From assembly GCA_944385415.1 (NCBI GenBank), contig CALWXC010000039.1, positions 108,410-172,409 on the forward strand: a DNA stretch of 64,000 bases. The letters run 5' to 3'. The notes beneath the pieces were generated by a model that was given only the letters and a program-made list of their open reading frames with translations, searched no databases and had not been told where the DNA came from. A program made the translations under genes and the position numbers. Source of the DNA: an uncultured Oscillospiraceae bacterium (GTDB taxonomy: Bacteria; Bacillota; Clostridia; Oscillospirales; Oscillospiraceae). Each line of letters begins with the position of its first letter. Position 1 is the stretch's first letter. Below are positions 26,101 to 35,247 of this stretch, piece after piece.

Positions 26101-26795
26101 ACACCGCGCCCTCCCTCCATTTTATAGCCCTGGCCCCAGACCACTTTCAAATAACGGGGGTCCGAAGGCGTGATCTCAATTTTCTCCCGCAGATGCCGGA
26201 TATGGACGGCAACGGCGCTCTCGCTGCCCTGGGCCGGTTCGTTCCAGACCTGCTCATAAATCTGCCGGGAGGAAAACACCTTATCGGGCTGGGACATGAG
26301 CAGCCGTAAAATATTGAACTCAATGGGTGTCAGGGATACGGCTTCGCCGTCCACTGTGACCGCCTTGGTTTCGTCATTGAGTTCGATATTGCCAATGGTC
26401 AGACGTTCCGCGGGCCGTGACATGCCCCCCAGGTTGGTATACCGCCGCAGCTGGGACCGTACCCGGGCCACCACCTCAATGGGATTGAATGGCTTAGTTA
26501 TGTAGTCGTCGGCACCGATGTTCAGGCCCAGAATCTTGTCGGAATCCTCACTTTTGGCTGTCAGCAAAATGATGGGCACATTGCAGACTTCCCGAATCCG
26601 CGCCGTGGCGGCAATGCCATCCATCTCCGGCATCATCACATCCATCAAGATCAGATGGACCGGCGCCTCCGACACCAGTTCCACCGCCTCGCGCCCGTTG
26701 GACGCTGTGATCAGTTCATAATTCTCGCCGGAGAGATAAATTTTCAACGCCGAAACAATATCAGCGTCATCATCACAGATTAGAATACGGTACAT
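26097..26795 (-). CDS. OmpR/PhoB-family response regulator
   Basis: 232 residues. The receiver has CDDDAD, the phospho-acceptor Asp in LILMDVMMPEMDG and the Lys in YITKPFNP. The winged-helix domain (about 135-230) ends with RYLKVVWGQGYKME. It starts nine bases after the upstream decarboxylase-like gene and overlaps the kinase by four bases, so all three should be co-transcribed. Target genes are unknown. Confidence 0.93.
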   Translation of the reverse strand: MYRILICDDDADIVSALKIYLSGENYELITASNGREAVELVSEAPVHLILMDVMMPEMDGIAATARIREVCNVPIILLTAKSEDSDKILGLNIGADDYITKPFNPIEVVARVRSQLRRYTNLGGMSRPAERLTIGNIELNDETKAVTVDGEAVSLTPIEFNILRLLMSQPDKVFSSRQIYEQVWNEPAQGSESAVAVHIRHLREKIEITPSDPRYLKVVWGQGYKMEGGRGV

Positions 26796-26804
26796 AGTAT
26801 CACC

Positions 26805-28001
26805 TCATGGAACAGGTACAAAGGTTTCCAGCAGGCCGCTCATGGGCTCCAGAGTCCCGTCCTGCCGGTAGAGATAGTATCCGCAGCCAAGACCCGGCGG
26901 CGCGACGCCCGCCTCATGGACAATACAGATCTCGTCCTCGCTGGGCTCTGGCAGCAGAATATGTTCGGCAAAGCGTCCCGTCTCATCGGGATGGCAGCCC
27001 ACCACATCATAAAACTGCCGGTTGCCGCGCTCTGTGTTGGTCAGCAGAGACAAATGGTACCGGCCTTTGGGATGCAGCCGCGGAAACTGAGCGGCATCGG
27101 AATCCAGGACCATAAATTGCCGGTGGGCCCGCTTGACACAGAGAATGCGGGAAAAATACAGACAATGGGGACCGGTAAACAGGCGGTCCGCCGCCGTCCA
27201 AATGGGAATCTGATACGGCAATTGGGAAGCGCAGCGTTCTGTCCGTCTTCCCCACTCCGCGACATCGGCATGGGGTGTGCCTGAGAAGAAACTGAGGCCA
27301 GGACCGCCGCCCAGGTTGCAAAAGGCAATGGGTGTGTGGAGCCGTTCCAATTCCTCAATAACCGGCTGCAATAGGGACAACACCATGCCGTAGTAGTCTG
27401 GGTCCAAAACCTGCTGAGTCAAATGGACTTCCAGGCCCAATCGCTGGATGCCGGTCCGGTGGAGGTAGGGTGCGTATTCCAGAATCTCCCGCAGACCCAT
27501 GCCCCGCTTGGAACGCTCCGCCCGACACAATACGGTTCCATCCAGCGTCACCTTACCGCCGGGATTGAACACCAGACTGGCCGCGGCAATGGGCTGTTCC
27601 AAACACACAGCAGCAGAAATATTGTTGTCCACAGACACCGTAGCCCCCAGGGATGACGCCAGTGCCAACCCTTCCATCGACGGGTACATGGGCTCATACA
27701 CCAACGATTCCCCGGAAAAGCCCCACTCGGCGGCCTGCCGCAATTCCTGATCGGTGCAGCAAGAGATGCCGCACCCCTCTTCCAAGAGAATCCGGGCCAT
27801 ACCGTCCAAAGGCAGCTGCCGCAGCGGAAAAATTTGACGATGTCCCCGGCACCAGGAAAACGCCTGGAGAAAATTCCGGATACTCTGCCGGATGCCTACC
27901 TCATCGTACAGGAAAAACGGCGTAGGCAGGCCGGATATCAGTTGTTTCAGCTTCTTGCGCGGCAGGAAAACCTCATCCAATGCGCTGTGCTCCACGGCCA
28001 T
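26805..28001 (-). CDS. diverged fold-type III (DAP/ornithine) decarboxylase-like protein without the PLP lysine
   Basis: 398 residues. The fold is readable: PTPFFLYDEVGIRQSI at the N-terminus, ARILLEEGCGISCCTDQEL, NLGGGPGLSF and the C-terminal barrel EAGVAPPGLGCGYYLYRQDG. In active relatives the segment before ARIL reads F-A-V-K-A-T-P-N-P, with the Lys forming the PLP Schiff base. Here it is F-P-L-R-Q-L-P-L-D, so Lys is replaced by Arg61. The late motif that should read G-R is A-A-D-R, and the usual DAG(M/N)-type loop is DSDAAQ. Thus ordinary PLP catalysis is unlikely. ATG at 28001 follows AAAGGAG. It heads a two-component-system operon, suggesting a non-catalytic or sensory role (inference). 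Confidence 0.8.
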   Translation of the reverse strand: MAVEHSALDEVFLPRKKLKQLISGLPTPFFLYDEVGIRQSIRNFLQAFSWCRGHRQIFPLRQLPLDGMARILLEEGCGISCCTDQELRQAAEWGFSGESLVYEPMYPSMEGLALASSLGATVSVDNNISAAVCLEQPIAAASLVFNPGGKVTLDGTVLCRAERSKRGMGLREILEYAPYLHRTGIQRLGLEVHLTQQVLDPDYYGMVLSLLQPVIEELERLHTPIAFCNLGGGPGLSFFSGTPHADVAEWGRRTERCASQLPYQIPIWTAADRLFTGPHCLYFSRILCVKRAHRQFMVLDSDAAQFPRLHPKGRYHLSLLTNTERGNRQFYDVVGCHPDETGRFAEHILLPEPSEDEICIVHEAGVAPPGLGCGYYLYRQDGTLEPMSGLLETFVPVP

Positions 28002-28022
28002 ACCGCCGCTCCTTTCTGTAAA

Positions 28023-28056
28023 AATGCTCCCGGCCGGTGTTCCGTCCGGGAGCATT
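28023..28056 (-). terminator. hairpin terminator after the phosphodiesterase gene
   Basis: AATGCTCCCGG pairs with CCGGGAGCATT (28023-28033 and 28046-28056); on the minus strand it is followed by TTTTAC. Confidence 0.8.
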
Positions 28057-28070
28057 CCAGATCGACTTTA

Positions 28071-28532
28071 TTAGACATGGTCAGTATAGCACTGCGCCTG
28101 TCCATTTTCAATGAGAATCACGCCATAGCTGCCGCCATATCCGATGGAACCCGGATTCAGCATCCACAGACCGTCTGCTTCTTGGCAATAGGCCACATGG
28201 GTGTGGCCAAAGGCAGCCACTTGTACACCGGCTTCCCGCGCCGCCAGCTCCATGCGGAGCAGTCCGCCCTTGACGCCATAGGCATGGCCATGGGTCAGCA
28301 GCATGGACACCCCGCCCAGTTCCTGGCGCACCGTCAAAGTTTCGGTTGGTAAAGGCAGGTCACAGTTTCCGGGCACTGAAATCACCGGATAGTCCGGGAA
28401 ACGCTTGCCCAGCTTTCGGGCGTCCCGCTGGTGGTCTCCCAGGTGGAAAATATAATCAGGACGTTCCCGCAGAACGGCGTCCTCCATGGCGGAGAACTGG
28501 CCGTGGGAATCGGAAAGGACTAAAATTTTCAT
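28071..28532 (-). CDS. YfcE/MJ0936-family metallophosphodiesterase
   Basis: 153 residues. Calcineurin-like phosphoesterase of the short YfcE family. Motifs: LSDSHG (metal ligands Asp, His), HLGDH, VPGNCD, THGHAYG and FGHTHVA, then LNPGS. The metal site is therefore complete. Such enzymes cleave phosphodiesters in vitro; the natural substrate is unsettled. ATG at 28532. A terminator separates it from the decarboxylase-like operon. Confidence 0.93.
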   Translation of the reverse strand: MKILVLSDSHGQFSAMEDAVLRERPDYIFHLGDHQRDARKLGKRFPDYPVISVPGNCDLPLPTETLTVRQELGGVSMLLTHGHAYGVKGGLLRMELAAREAGVQVAAFGHTHVAYCQEADGLWMLNPGSIGYGGSYGVILIENGQAQCYTDHV

Positions 28533-28604
28533 GGGTTATCACCTTTTTTTCCGTCACACATATACTGGGATGAACAGATCATCGTGTGAAATGGAGGTAG
28601 TCAT

Positions 28605-28832
28605 ATGGATCGTCAATCCTTTCCCTTTCAGGAGCAGGACATTCGTCGCGTTTTGGGCAGCCCCGAAGGCCAGAAGCTGTTGCAGCTGCTGAATCGGGAC
28701 GGTGGTCAGGCTTTGCGTCAGGCCGCCAATGCCTTGCGCAGCGGCAATACACAGGCTGCCATGGAGGTGCTGTCCCCCATCATGGAAACCAAGGAGGCCG
28801 TGGAACTGGTGGAGCAGATCAATCGCAAATGA
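28605..28832 (+). CDS. 75-residue conserved small protein
   Basis: All-helical, basic-acidic protein starting MDRQSFPFQEQDIRRVLGSP with GQALRQAANALRSG and METKEAVELVEQI. A GGAGG seven bases before the ATG and close spacing (11 bases) to the next gene show it is real. It is a Clostridial family of unknown function that occurs with the next two genes; a sporulation link is plausible but unproven. Confidence 0.65.
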   Translation: MDRQSFPFQEQDIRRVLGSPEGQKLLQLLNRDGGQALRQAANALRSGNTQAAMEVLSPIMETKEAVELVEQINRK

Positions 28833-28843
28833 GGTGACCACAC

Positions 28844-29197
28844 ATGGAGGATCTTGAAAACAAGATCGGTGAGATCTTGGGCGATCCGCAGGCCATGGCA
28901 GGGATACTGTCCCTGGCCCAGAGCCTGGGACTAACGCCGCCGGAACAACCGGAACCGTCCGCCCCTCCGCCATCCGCTCCGTCTCCGCAGCAGGACCCCA
29001 TGGCTGGTTCCATGGCGCAGCTGCTGTCCATGGCCGGGTCCCTGGGCGGCAAGGAACTGGCGCTGTTACAGGCACTGCGTCCACTGCTACGGGAGGACCG
29101 GCGGTACAAACTGGATCGGGCCATCCAAGCGGCGAGAATCTCACAGATTGCTGGAACAGCTATGAAAACACTGGGAAATTCAGATACCGGAAGGTGA
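28844..29197 (+). CDS. 117-residue conserved protein with Pro-rich linker
   Basis: Starts MEDLENKIGEILGDPQAMAG. A helical N-terminal part is joined by a Pro/Ser-rich linker (PPEQPEPSAPPP) to a helical C-terminal part (LSMAGSLGGKELALLQALRP). No known catalytic motif. Probably co-transcribed with the gene before and after it. Function unknown. Confidence 0.65.
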   Translation: MEDLENKIGEILGDPQAMAGILSLAQSLGLTPPEQPEPSAPPPSAPSPQQDPMAGSMAQLLSMAGSLGGKELALLQALRPLLREDRRYKLDRAIQAARISQIAGTAMKTLGNSDTGR

Positions 29198-29203
29198 TGG
29201 ACC

Positions 29204-29482
29204 TTGTATAATCGCTATATCCCGTCGGCAGACGGCAGCTACATCTGTCAACCGGTGGCGGAACTGCCTCATTTAGGGGGCAGCACATCCGACAGCCGGC
29301 CACCAACTCCCCCACCGCGTCCGGCGGCGGCGTCCTGCTTGAGCCGTCTGCTGCCGTCGGACCTGGAAGCCGATGACATACTCATTCTTCTGATTCTGCT
29401 GCTGTTGTTTCTGGACCAGGACGGCGAAGCCGATTCCACCCGGGCTCTATTGGCCGCGGCAGCTTTCCTCATTCTTCGCTAG
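29204..29482 (+). CDS. 92-residue small membrane protein
   Basis: TTG start (29204) after AAGGTG. A Pro-rich, polar N-terminal half (SRPPTPPPRPAAA) is followed by two hydrophobic segments (about 59-69, ILILLILLLLFL, and 79-91). Third gene of the small-protein run. Its 3' end overlaps the convergent gene by 14 bases with no terminator between them. Function unknown. Confidence 0.55.
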   Translation: MYNRYIPSADGSYICQPVAELPHLGGSTSDSRPPTPPPRPAAASCLSRLLPSDLEADDILILLILLLLFLDQDGEADSTRALLAAAAFLILR

Positions 29483-30245
29483 GGAGAATTTGGATGCCAT
29501 CCGGCAGCTGGAACATCTCTTGCAGCGATGTGTCCTCCGGCGTCAGCAGCTGGCAGGACGTCTGCCGCAGCTGGTAGACTGGTGTATCCCCTTCCAGCGC
29601 GTCGGCCCGATACAGCAGCTGCGCATCGACATCCACCCAGTAGCGGACCTCTTGTTCTCCCTCCTGGGCAGCAATATAGAGGCAGTCGTGGGACTGGGTT
29701 TCGTCAAAGGTGACAAAACCGGCATCTAAAATTTGAGATTCCGGCACCGCCAGCAGCGTTTCATAGGTGGGAATCCCCAGTAAATCGTCAAAGGACACTG
29801 TTGCATCCATCGTTAAAGATCGCACCGTTCCATCGGTATCGTACCAAATCCAAACGGTTGTACCATCGGTAAGCAGGTGTTTGGTATCGCTGCCCACGGA
29901 CAACTGGGCCCGGAGGCAGGAACCGCTGCGCCATAGCTGGACTGTCTGTGTAGCCACTTTCTGGTCCCATACCGTTGACACAGACAACACCTGATGATAT
30001 GCGGTTGATCGGGACAGAGTCCCCAATGCCATTTGGACATTGTCCGCATCCAATTGCAGGAAGGGTTCCTCTACATCAGATAAGGATAATTCGCCGTCGG
30101 CTGCACCCAAATCCTCCGGCAGTTGGATCACGTCTCGCTGTCCGCCGCGAACGCTCAGCAGCACCAGCGCCAACAGCAGCGCCAGAATAAACAGCGTGGC
30201 AGCAATGACAACGCCGGCAGATTGTTTGCCAGTGTGATTGTGCAT
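29469..30245 (-). CDS. membrane-anchored extracytoplasmic protein of unknown function
   Basis: 258 residues. One N-terminal membrane helix (about 11-33) and an extracytoplasmic beta-rich domain with TTVWIWYDTDGTVRSL, reminiscent of outer-membrane-lipoprotein-carrier/LolA-type or sigma-factor-regulator sensor folds. ATG at 30245 is chosen with AAAGGAG ten bases upstream; a GTG nine bases earlier is too close to that site. It follows wecB by 31 bases on the same strand and may be the last gene of that operon. Confidence 0.6.
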   Translation of the reverse strand: MHNHTGKQSAGVVIAATLFILALLLALVLLSVRGGQRDVIQLPEDLGAADGELSLSDVEEPFLQLDADNVQMALGTLSRSTAYHQVLSVSTVWDQKVATQTVQLWRSGSCLRAQLSVGSDTKHLLTDGTTVWIWYDTDGTVRSLTMDATVSFDDLLGIPTYETLLAVPESQILDAGFVTFDETQSHDCLYIAAQEGEQEVRYWVDVDAQLLYRADALEGDTPVYQLRQTSCQLLTPEDTSLQEMFQLPDGIQILPSEE

Positions 30246-30276
30246 TGCTGCCACGCTCCTTTCTGCTGTCTATCGG

Positions 30277-31425
30277 TCAGACCTGAAAATCTGCCGGGCG
30301 GTGATCCGTCAGGCCGAAATGCCAGGCAATGGCCTCCACAATTCGGCCGCAGGCGTTGCCGTCGCCGTAGGGGTTTACAGCCTTTGCCATCTTGGCGTAG
30401 GCTGCTTCGGAATCAAGAAGTTCTCCAGCCAGACGAACAATTTCCGCCTGCTCCACGCCCACCAGTTTGGCGGTACCGGCGGCAATGGCTTCCGGCCGCT
30501 CAGTTTCCCGGCGCATAACCAGGACGGGCTTGCCCAAGGCGGGCGCTTCCTCCTGCAAACCGCCGGAATCGGTCATCACCATATAGCACCGGGCCATGAG
30601 GTTGTGCATCTCTTCCACATTGACCGGGTCAATGAGGTGAACCCGATCCACATTGCCCAGAATGCCAAACACGCACTCCCGCACCGCCGGGCTCAGGTGG
30701 ACGGGATAGACCACTTCCACATCGGGATGGCTTTCCACCAACTCTGCAATGGCGTGCATGATATTGACCATGGGTTGACCGTAATTTTCTCTGCGGTGGC
30801 AAGTGACGACAATGACCCGCTTGGATTGGAAATCCAATTCATTGAGGCACTGGGTAGAAAACACAAAATCATCCCGGATCGTGGTTTTCATCGCATCAAT
30901 GGCTGTGTTGCCGGTAATGAAGATTTGTCCTTTGACATCCTCCCGACGGAGATTCTCCGCATTGGCCTTGGTGGGAGAAAAGTGCAGATCCGCCATATCG
31001 CTCACCAGTACCCGATTCATCTCCTCCGGATAGGGGGAGTATTTGTCACCGGTACGCAGGCCCGCCTCCACATGGCCAATGGGTACTTGGTGGTAGAAAG
31101 CCGAGAGGGCGCCGGCAAAGGTGGTGGAGGTGTCGCCGTGGACCAGAATCAGGTCAGGCTTGGCCTCCTCAATGACGCTGTCCATGCCCAGGATAGTCTT
31201 GGTGGTAATCTTGGTCAGCGTCTGCTGCTTTTCCATGATATTCAGATCATAGTCGCCTTTCAGCTGGAAAATCTCCATGACGGAGTCCAGCATCTCCCGG
31301 TGCTGGCCGGTCAGGCAGCACAGACTCTCCATTTGCGGATGGGCTGCCAACTCCTTGACCAGGGGGGCCATCTTAATGGCCTCGGGCCGCGTGCCGAACA
31401 CGGACATTACTCTAATCTTTTTCAT
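30277..31425 (-). CDS. wecB: UDP-N-acetylglucosamine 2-epimerase (non-hydrolysing)
   Basis: Interconverts UDP-GlcNAc and UDP-ManNAc for wall-polymer linkage units. 382 residues. FGTRPEAIKMAPLV at the N-terminus, HVEAGLRT, THxxxN-type CHRRENYGQP, and MTDSGGLQEEAPALGKPVL are the family hallmarks. The start at 31425 has AAGGAAG upstream. It overlaps tagO by 14 bases. Together with TagO it would prime synthesis of the secondary cell-wall polymer that CsaB modifies. Confidence 0.95.
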   Translation of the reverse strand: MKKIRVMSVFGTRPEAIKMAPLVKELAAHPQMESLCCLTGQHREMLDSVMEIFQLKGDYDLNIMEKQQTLTKITTKTILGMDSVIEEAKPDLILVHGDTSTTFAGALSAFYHQVPIGHVEAGLRTGDKYSPYPEEMNRVLVSDMADLHFSPTKANAENLRREDVKGQIFITGNTAIDAMKTTIRDDFVFSTQCLNELDFQSKRVIVVTCHRRENYGQPMVNIMHAIAELVESHPDVEVVYPVHLSPAVRECVFGILGNVDRVHLIDPVNVEEMHNLMARCYMVMTDSGGLQEEAPALGKPVLVMRRETERPEAIAAGTAKLVGVEQAEIVRLAGELLDSEAAYAKMAKAVNPYGDGNACGRIVEAIAWHFGLTDHRPADFQV

Positions 31426-32521
31426 CTTCAACTTCCTTTTGTTCTCCATGCGGGGGTGCATGGTCATTGTGGTCGTGGGGATTGATGGCAAAAATCACCT
31501 TGAGGCCGATGGCGCCGACAACGATTATGGCGCCGATCAGAAACAGCGCCCGCAATGCACCGGAGGACGTCAGCACCACGGCGGACAGGCCCAAAATTGC
31601 CGTCATCATATAGGCGATGGCCACCGTCTGCTTCTGATTGAAGCCCATATCGATGAGTCGGTGGTGAATATGGCCCCGGTCGGCCTGCATGGGGTTCTGC
31701 CCCTTGGCCAGACGCCGCAGGATGGCAAAACAGATATCAAAAATGGGCAGGCCCAGAATCAAAAACGGTACGGCGAACGAAATAATGGCGTACAGCTTAA
31801 ACAGGCCCTGAATGGATACTGTGGCCAGAATATAGCCCAAAAAAGTGGAACCGGTGTCGCCCATAAAGATTTTTGCTGGGTTCATGTTATAAGGGATGAA
31901 GCCCAGGCAGGCGCCCAAGAGTGCCGCCATAATAATTGCCACATTGCCCTCGGCAATGAGCATGGCCGTCACCAGCAGCGTAGCGCTGGAAATAGCCGAG
32001 ACACCGACGGCCAGACCGTCCAGACCGTCGATAAAATTGACGGCGTTGGTGATAGCCACAATCCAGATGATGGTCACCGGAATGGCCAGCTTGCCCAAAT
32101 CCAGATAGGGCTCCGGACTGGTGAGAATGGGGTTGGACAAATACTGGATGACATTGCCGTAGTAGACGGCCACACCGGCGGCTGCAATCTGCACCAGGAA
32201 TTTCGGCAGCGCTTTCAGCGTCATAATGTCGTCGAAAATACCCAAAACAACAATCATCACCGAGCCGATCAGAATACCCTGAATCTCCGGCTGGATTTCT
32301 ACAAACAGCAGGACACTGAGGAAAAATCCCAGGAAAATTGCCAGTCCTCCCAAGCGTGGAATGGGCGTCTTGTGCATCCGGCGGGCGTCCTTTGGCACAT
32401 CGATGGCCCCCACCTTATAGGCCATTTTCTTGACCAGCGGCGTCGTCGCAAAGGTGACGGCAATGGCCGTCAGCAGCGCCAGCAGAATATATTTCACCAG
32501 ACTCAAATCGAGTTCTGCCAC
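31412..32521 (-). CDS. tagO: undecaprenyl-phosphate GlcNAc-1-phosphate transferase
   Basis: 369 residues with about ten membrane helices. It transfers GlcNAc-1-P from UDP-GlcNAc to undecaprenyl phosphate, the first step of teichoic or secondary wall polymers. Family motifs: PRLGGLAIFLGF, LGIFDD, INxxDGLDGLA-like NFIDGLDGLAVG, FMGDTGSTFLGY and the cytosolic ADRGHIHHRLIDMG. The start is GTG (32521) with GGAAGGAG 12 bases upstream, a rather long spacing. Its stop overlaps wecB and it follows trpS by 21 bases. Confidence 0.94.
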   Translation of the reverse strand: MAELDLSLVKYILLALLTAIAVTFATTPLVKKMAYKVGAIDVPKDARRMHKTPIPRLGGLAIFLGFFLSVLLFVEIQPEIQGILIGSVMIVVLGIFDDIMTLKALPKFLVQIAAAGVAVYYGNVIQYLSNPILTSPEPYLDLGKLAIPVTIIWIVAITNAVNFIDGLDGLAVGVSAISSATLLVTAMLIAEGNVAIIMAALLGACLGFIPYNMNPAKIFMGDTGSTFLGYILATVSIQGLFKLYAIISFAVPFLILGLPIFDICFAILRRLAKGQNPMQADRGHIHHRLIDMGFNQKQTVAIAYMMTAILGLSAVVLTSSGALRALFLIGAIIVVGAIGLKVIFAINPHDHNDHAPPHGEQKEVEDEKD

Positions 32522-32542
32522 TGTGGAGAAACGCTCCTTCCG

Positions 32543-33538
32543 TTAACCGGCCACAAAGCCGACTTTTTTATAGACTTTCCGCAGGGTCTTCTCCGCCAGA
32601 TACCGGGCCCGCTCGGCGCCCTCTTTGTAGACGCTCTCCAGATAGGCTTTGTCGCCCATGAGCCGCTGGGCCTCTTCCCGAACGGGACGCATCAGCTCCA
32701 CCACAGCCTCGCCCACGGCGGGCTTGAAGACACCATAGCCCTGACCGGCAAACTCCGCCTCTGCTTCTTCCATAGTCTTGCCGGTGGCGGCACAGTAGAT
32801 AGTCAGCAGATTGGACACGCCGGGCTTGTTCTCTTTGTCATAGCGGACCGCTGTCTCGCAGTCAGTGACGGCACGCTTGAACTTGCGCATGATGTCCTCG
32901 GGCTTGTCCATCATATAGACGCAGCCGTCTGGATCGGACTTGCTCATCTTGCTGTCGGGATTGCCCAGGCTCATAATCCGGGCGCCCATCTTGGGGATAA
33001 ACGGCTCCGGCAGCGTAAAGGTTTCTGAATAGACGCCGTTAAACCGGTTGGCGATATCGCGGCACAGTTCCACATGCTGCTTCTGGTCCTGTCCAACAGG
33101 CACCAAATCCGTCTGATACAGCAGAATGTCCGCCGCCATAAGCACGGGATAGGTAAAGAGACCCGCGGTAATATTATCCGCGTGTTTCTGGGACTTATCC
33201 TTAAACTGGGTCATCCGGGACAACTCGCCAAACTGGGTATAGCAGCCCAGGACCCAGCTCAGCTCCGCGTGCTGCGGCACATGGGACTGGATGAACATAA
33301 TGTTCTTCTTGGGGTCCAGGCCGCAGGCAATATACTGGGCCAGTTGCTCCAGGCTGCGGCGGCGCAAATCCGCCGGTACCTGCCGCACTGTGATGGCATG
33401 CATATCCACGATGCAGTACAGGCAATCATATTCATCCTGCAGCTCCACCCAGTTTTTGATGGCTCCCATATAAGAACCCAGCGTCAGATCACCACTGGGC
33501 TGAATGCCGGAAAAAATCCGTTTTTTTCTCTCGTCCAT
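32543..33538 (-). CDS. trpS: tryptophanyl-tRNA synthetase
   Basis: Charges tRNA-Trp. 331 residues, normal length. Class I motifs: SGIQPSGDLTLGSYMGAI (HIGH region) and KMSKSDPD (KMSKS). MPVLMAADILLYQTDLVPVG-type core is present as YPVLMAADILLYQTDLVPVG. ATG at 33538. I see no T-box leader in the 165 bases upstream. It is the first gene of the trpS-tagO-wecB run. Confidence 0.97.
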   Translation of the reverse strand: MDERKKRIFSGIQPSGDLTLGSYMGAIKNWVELQDEYDCLYCIVDMHAITVRQVPADLRRRSLEQLAQYIACGLDPKKNIMFIQSHVPQHAELSWVLGCYTQFGELSRMTQFKDKSQKHADNITAGLFTYPVLMAADILLYQTDLVPVGQDQKQHVELCRDIANRFNGVYSETFTLPEPFIPKMGARIMSLGNPDSKMSKSDPDGCVYMMDKPEDIMRKFKRAVTDCETAVRYDKENKPGVSNLLTIYCAATGKTMEEAEAEFAGQGYGVFKPAVGEAVVELMRPVREEAQRLMGDKAYLESVYKEGAERARYLAEKTLRKVYKKVGFVAG

Positions 33539-33631
33539 GAAAGATAATCCTTCCCTTCTGCGGTTCGTGACAGATCGCCACGATTCTAAGTCGATATTTT
33601 ATCACAACCCGTTGGAAAATTCAATCTGTCA

Positions 33632-33659
33632 TTGACTTTCGCCGGGATTAAAATATAAT
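33632..33659 (+). promoter_or_regulatory. gltX promoter
   Basis: TTGACT (33632-33637) and TATAAT (33654-33659) with a 16-base spacer, 45 bases before the gltX start. Confidence 0.75.
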
Positions 33660-33703
33660 TGGTATAGAGTAACGCAAGAATAATCCCGGAGGTATCATCT
33701 TCT

Positions 33704-35191
33704 ATGACAATCGACAAGGACTTTTTTGCGCAGATGGAGGCCCGCATCCCCAAGGGCGAGGTGCGTACCCGTTTCGCCCCCTCCCCCACCGGTTATATGC
33801 ATGTGGGCAATCTGCGTACCGCGCTGTATACCTATCTGATTGCTCGCCATCTGGGCGGCAAATTCCTGCTGCGCATTGAGGACACGGACCAGGAGCGTCT
33901 GGTGGAAGGCGCCACCGATATCATTTACAATACCCTGCGTCAGTGTGGTCTCAACTGGGACGAAGGCCCCGATCTGGGCGGTCCTGTTGGCCCCTACATT
34001 CAGACCGAGCGCCGGGACCTCTACGGCAAGTACGCCGAGCTGCTCATTGAGCGCGGCGGCGCCTATCGCTGCTTCTGCACCAAAGAGCGGCTGGAGGAGC
34101 TTCACAAGAACAACCCTACAGCCAAATATGACGGCCTCTGCGCCACGCTGACCCAAGCTGAAATTGAGGAAAAGCTGGCCGCCGGTATTCCCTACGTCAT
34201 CCGCCAGAAGATCCCCCGGGAGGGTACCACCACCTTTGTGGATGCCACCTTTGGTGAGATCACAGTCCCCAACGATACCCTGGACGACAATGTGCTGATT
34301 AAATCCGACGGTCTGCCCACCTACAACTTCGCCAACGTCATCGACGATCACCTGATGGGCATCACCCATGTGGTCCGCGGCAGCGAATATCTGTCCTCTT
34401 CTCCCAAGTACAACCTGCTGTATGAAGCCTTCGGCTGGGACATCCCCACTTATGTCCACTGTTCTCCCGTCATGCGCGACGCCCAGCACAAAATGTCCAA
34501 GCGTCACGGCGACCCCTCCTATGAGGACCTCATCGCCCAGGGCTATCTGTGTGAGGCCGTGGTCAACTATGTGGCCCTGCTGGGCTGGAGCCCTGGCGGC
34601 GAACAGGAGATTTTCTCCCTGGAGGATCTGGTCAAAATCTTTGATCTCAAGGGCATTTCCAAGTCCCCTGCCGTCTTCGATATCGTCAAGCTCAAGTGGA
34701 TGAATGCCGAGTATATCAAGGCCATGAGCCCTGAAGCATTCTATGCTGTGGCAGAGCCCTACTTGAAGCAAGCCATTACGAATCCGGCCATCGATCTGAA
34801 AGCGGTTGCTGCTCTGGTGCAGCCCCGCTGCGAGGTTCTGACCGATCTGGCTGAGCGTGTGGATTTCCTGGACGCCCTGCCCGACTATGATGTGCAGATG
34901 TACGTCCACAAAAAGTCCAAGACCACACTAGAGAATTCCCTTCATTCCCTCCAGACAGCTCTGCCAGTGCTGGAAGCTCTGGAGACCTGGAACAACAGCG
35001 CCATCTTTGAGGCACTGGCTGGTCTGGCCGCCGCGCAGGAGGTCAAAAACTCTGTGATGCTGTGGCCTGTCCGTGTGGCCGTTTCCGGTAAGATGTCTAC
35101 CCCCGGTGGTGCTACGGAACTGTGTGAACTGCTGGGCAAGGAGGAATCTTTGAACCGCATTCGCAAAGGCATTGAACTGCTGTCGAAATAA
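33704..35191 (+). CDS. gltX: glutamyl-tRNA synthetase
   Basis: 495 residues, normal for discriminating or non-discriminating GluRS. Class I motifs: [20 protein letters not shown] (HIGH variant HVGN) and HKMSKRHGD. The anticodon-binding C-terminal domain is present. If no separate glutaminyl-tRNA synthetase exists in this organism, the enzyme may also misacylate tRNA-Gln, as is usual in Clostridia (family knowledge, not visible here). Good Shine-Dalgarno GGAGG eleven bases upstream. Confidence 0.97.
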   Translation: MTIDKDFFAQMEARIPKGEVRTRFAPSPTGYMHVGNLRTALYTYLIARHLGGKFLLRIEDTDQERLVEGATDIIYNTLRQCGLNWDEGPDLGGPVGPYIQTERRDLYGKYAELLIERGGAYRCFCTKERLEELHKNNPTAKYDGLCATLTQAEIEEKLAAGIPYVIRQKIPREGTTTFVDATFGEITVPNDTLDDNVLIKSDGLPTYNFANVIDDHLMGITHVVRGSEYLSSSPKYNLLYEAFGWDIPTYVHCSPVMRDAQHKMSKRHGDPSYEDLIAQGYLCEAVVNYVALLGWSPGGEQEIFSLEDLVKIFDLKGISKSPAVFDIVKLKWMNAEYIKAMSPEAFYAVAEPYLKQAITNPAIDLKAVAALVQPRCEVLTDLAERVDFLDALPDYDVQMYVHKKSKTTLENSLHSLQTALPVLEALETWNNSAIFEALAGLAAAQEVKNSVMLWPVRVAVSGKMSTPGGATELCELLGKEESLNRIRKGIELLSK

Positions 35192-35209
35192 CCATTCTAT
35201 CGCATAAGG

Positions 35210-35240
35210 ACACCGGGAACTGCGCCGCAGTTCCCGGTGT
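35210..35240. terminator. bidirectional hairpin terminator
   Basis: ACACCGGGAACTGC (35210-35223) pairs with GCAGTTCCCGGTGT (35227-35240) across a three-base loop, between gltX and the convergent symporter gene. Confidence 0.9.
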
Positions 35241-35247
35241 TTGGACT

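Noticed and set aside
31277..33028. 583-codon plus-strand frame
   Set aside because: Antisense to tagO and trpS, which are certain. Composition is typical of a shadow frame.
33539..33703. T-box leader for trpS
   Set aside because: The interval is short and shared with the gltX promoter, and I found no T-box sequence or antiterminator stem.
33695..34909. 404-codon minus-strand frame
   Set aside because: Antisense to gltX, which has complete class I synthetase motifs.
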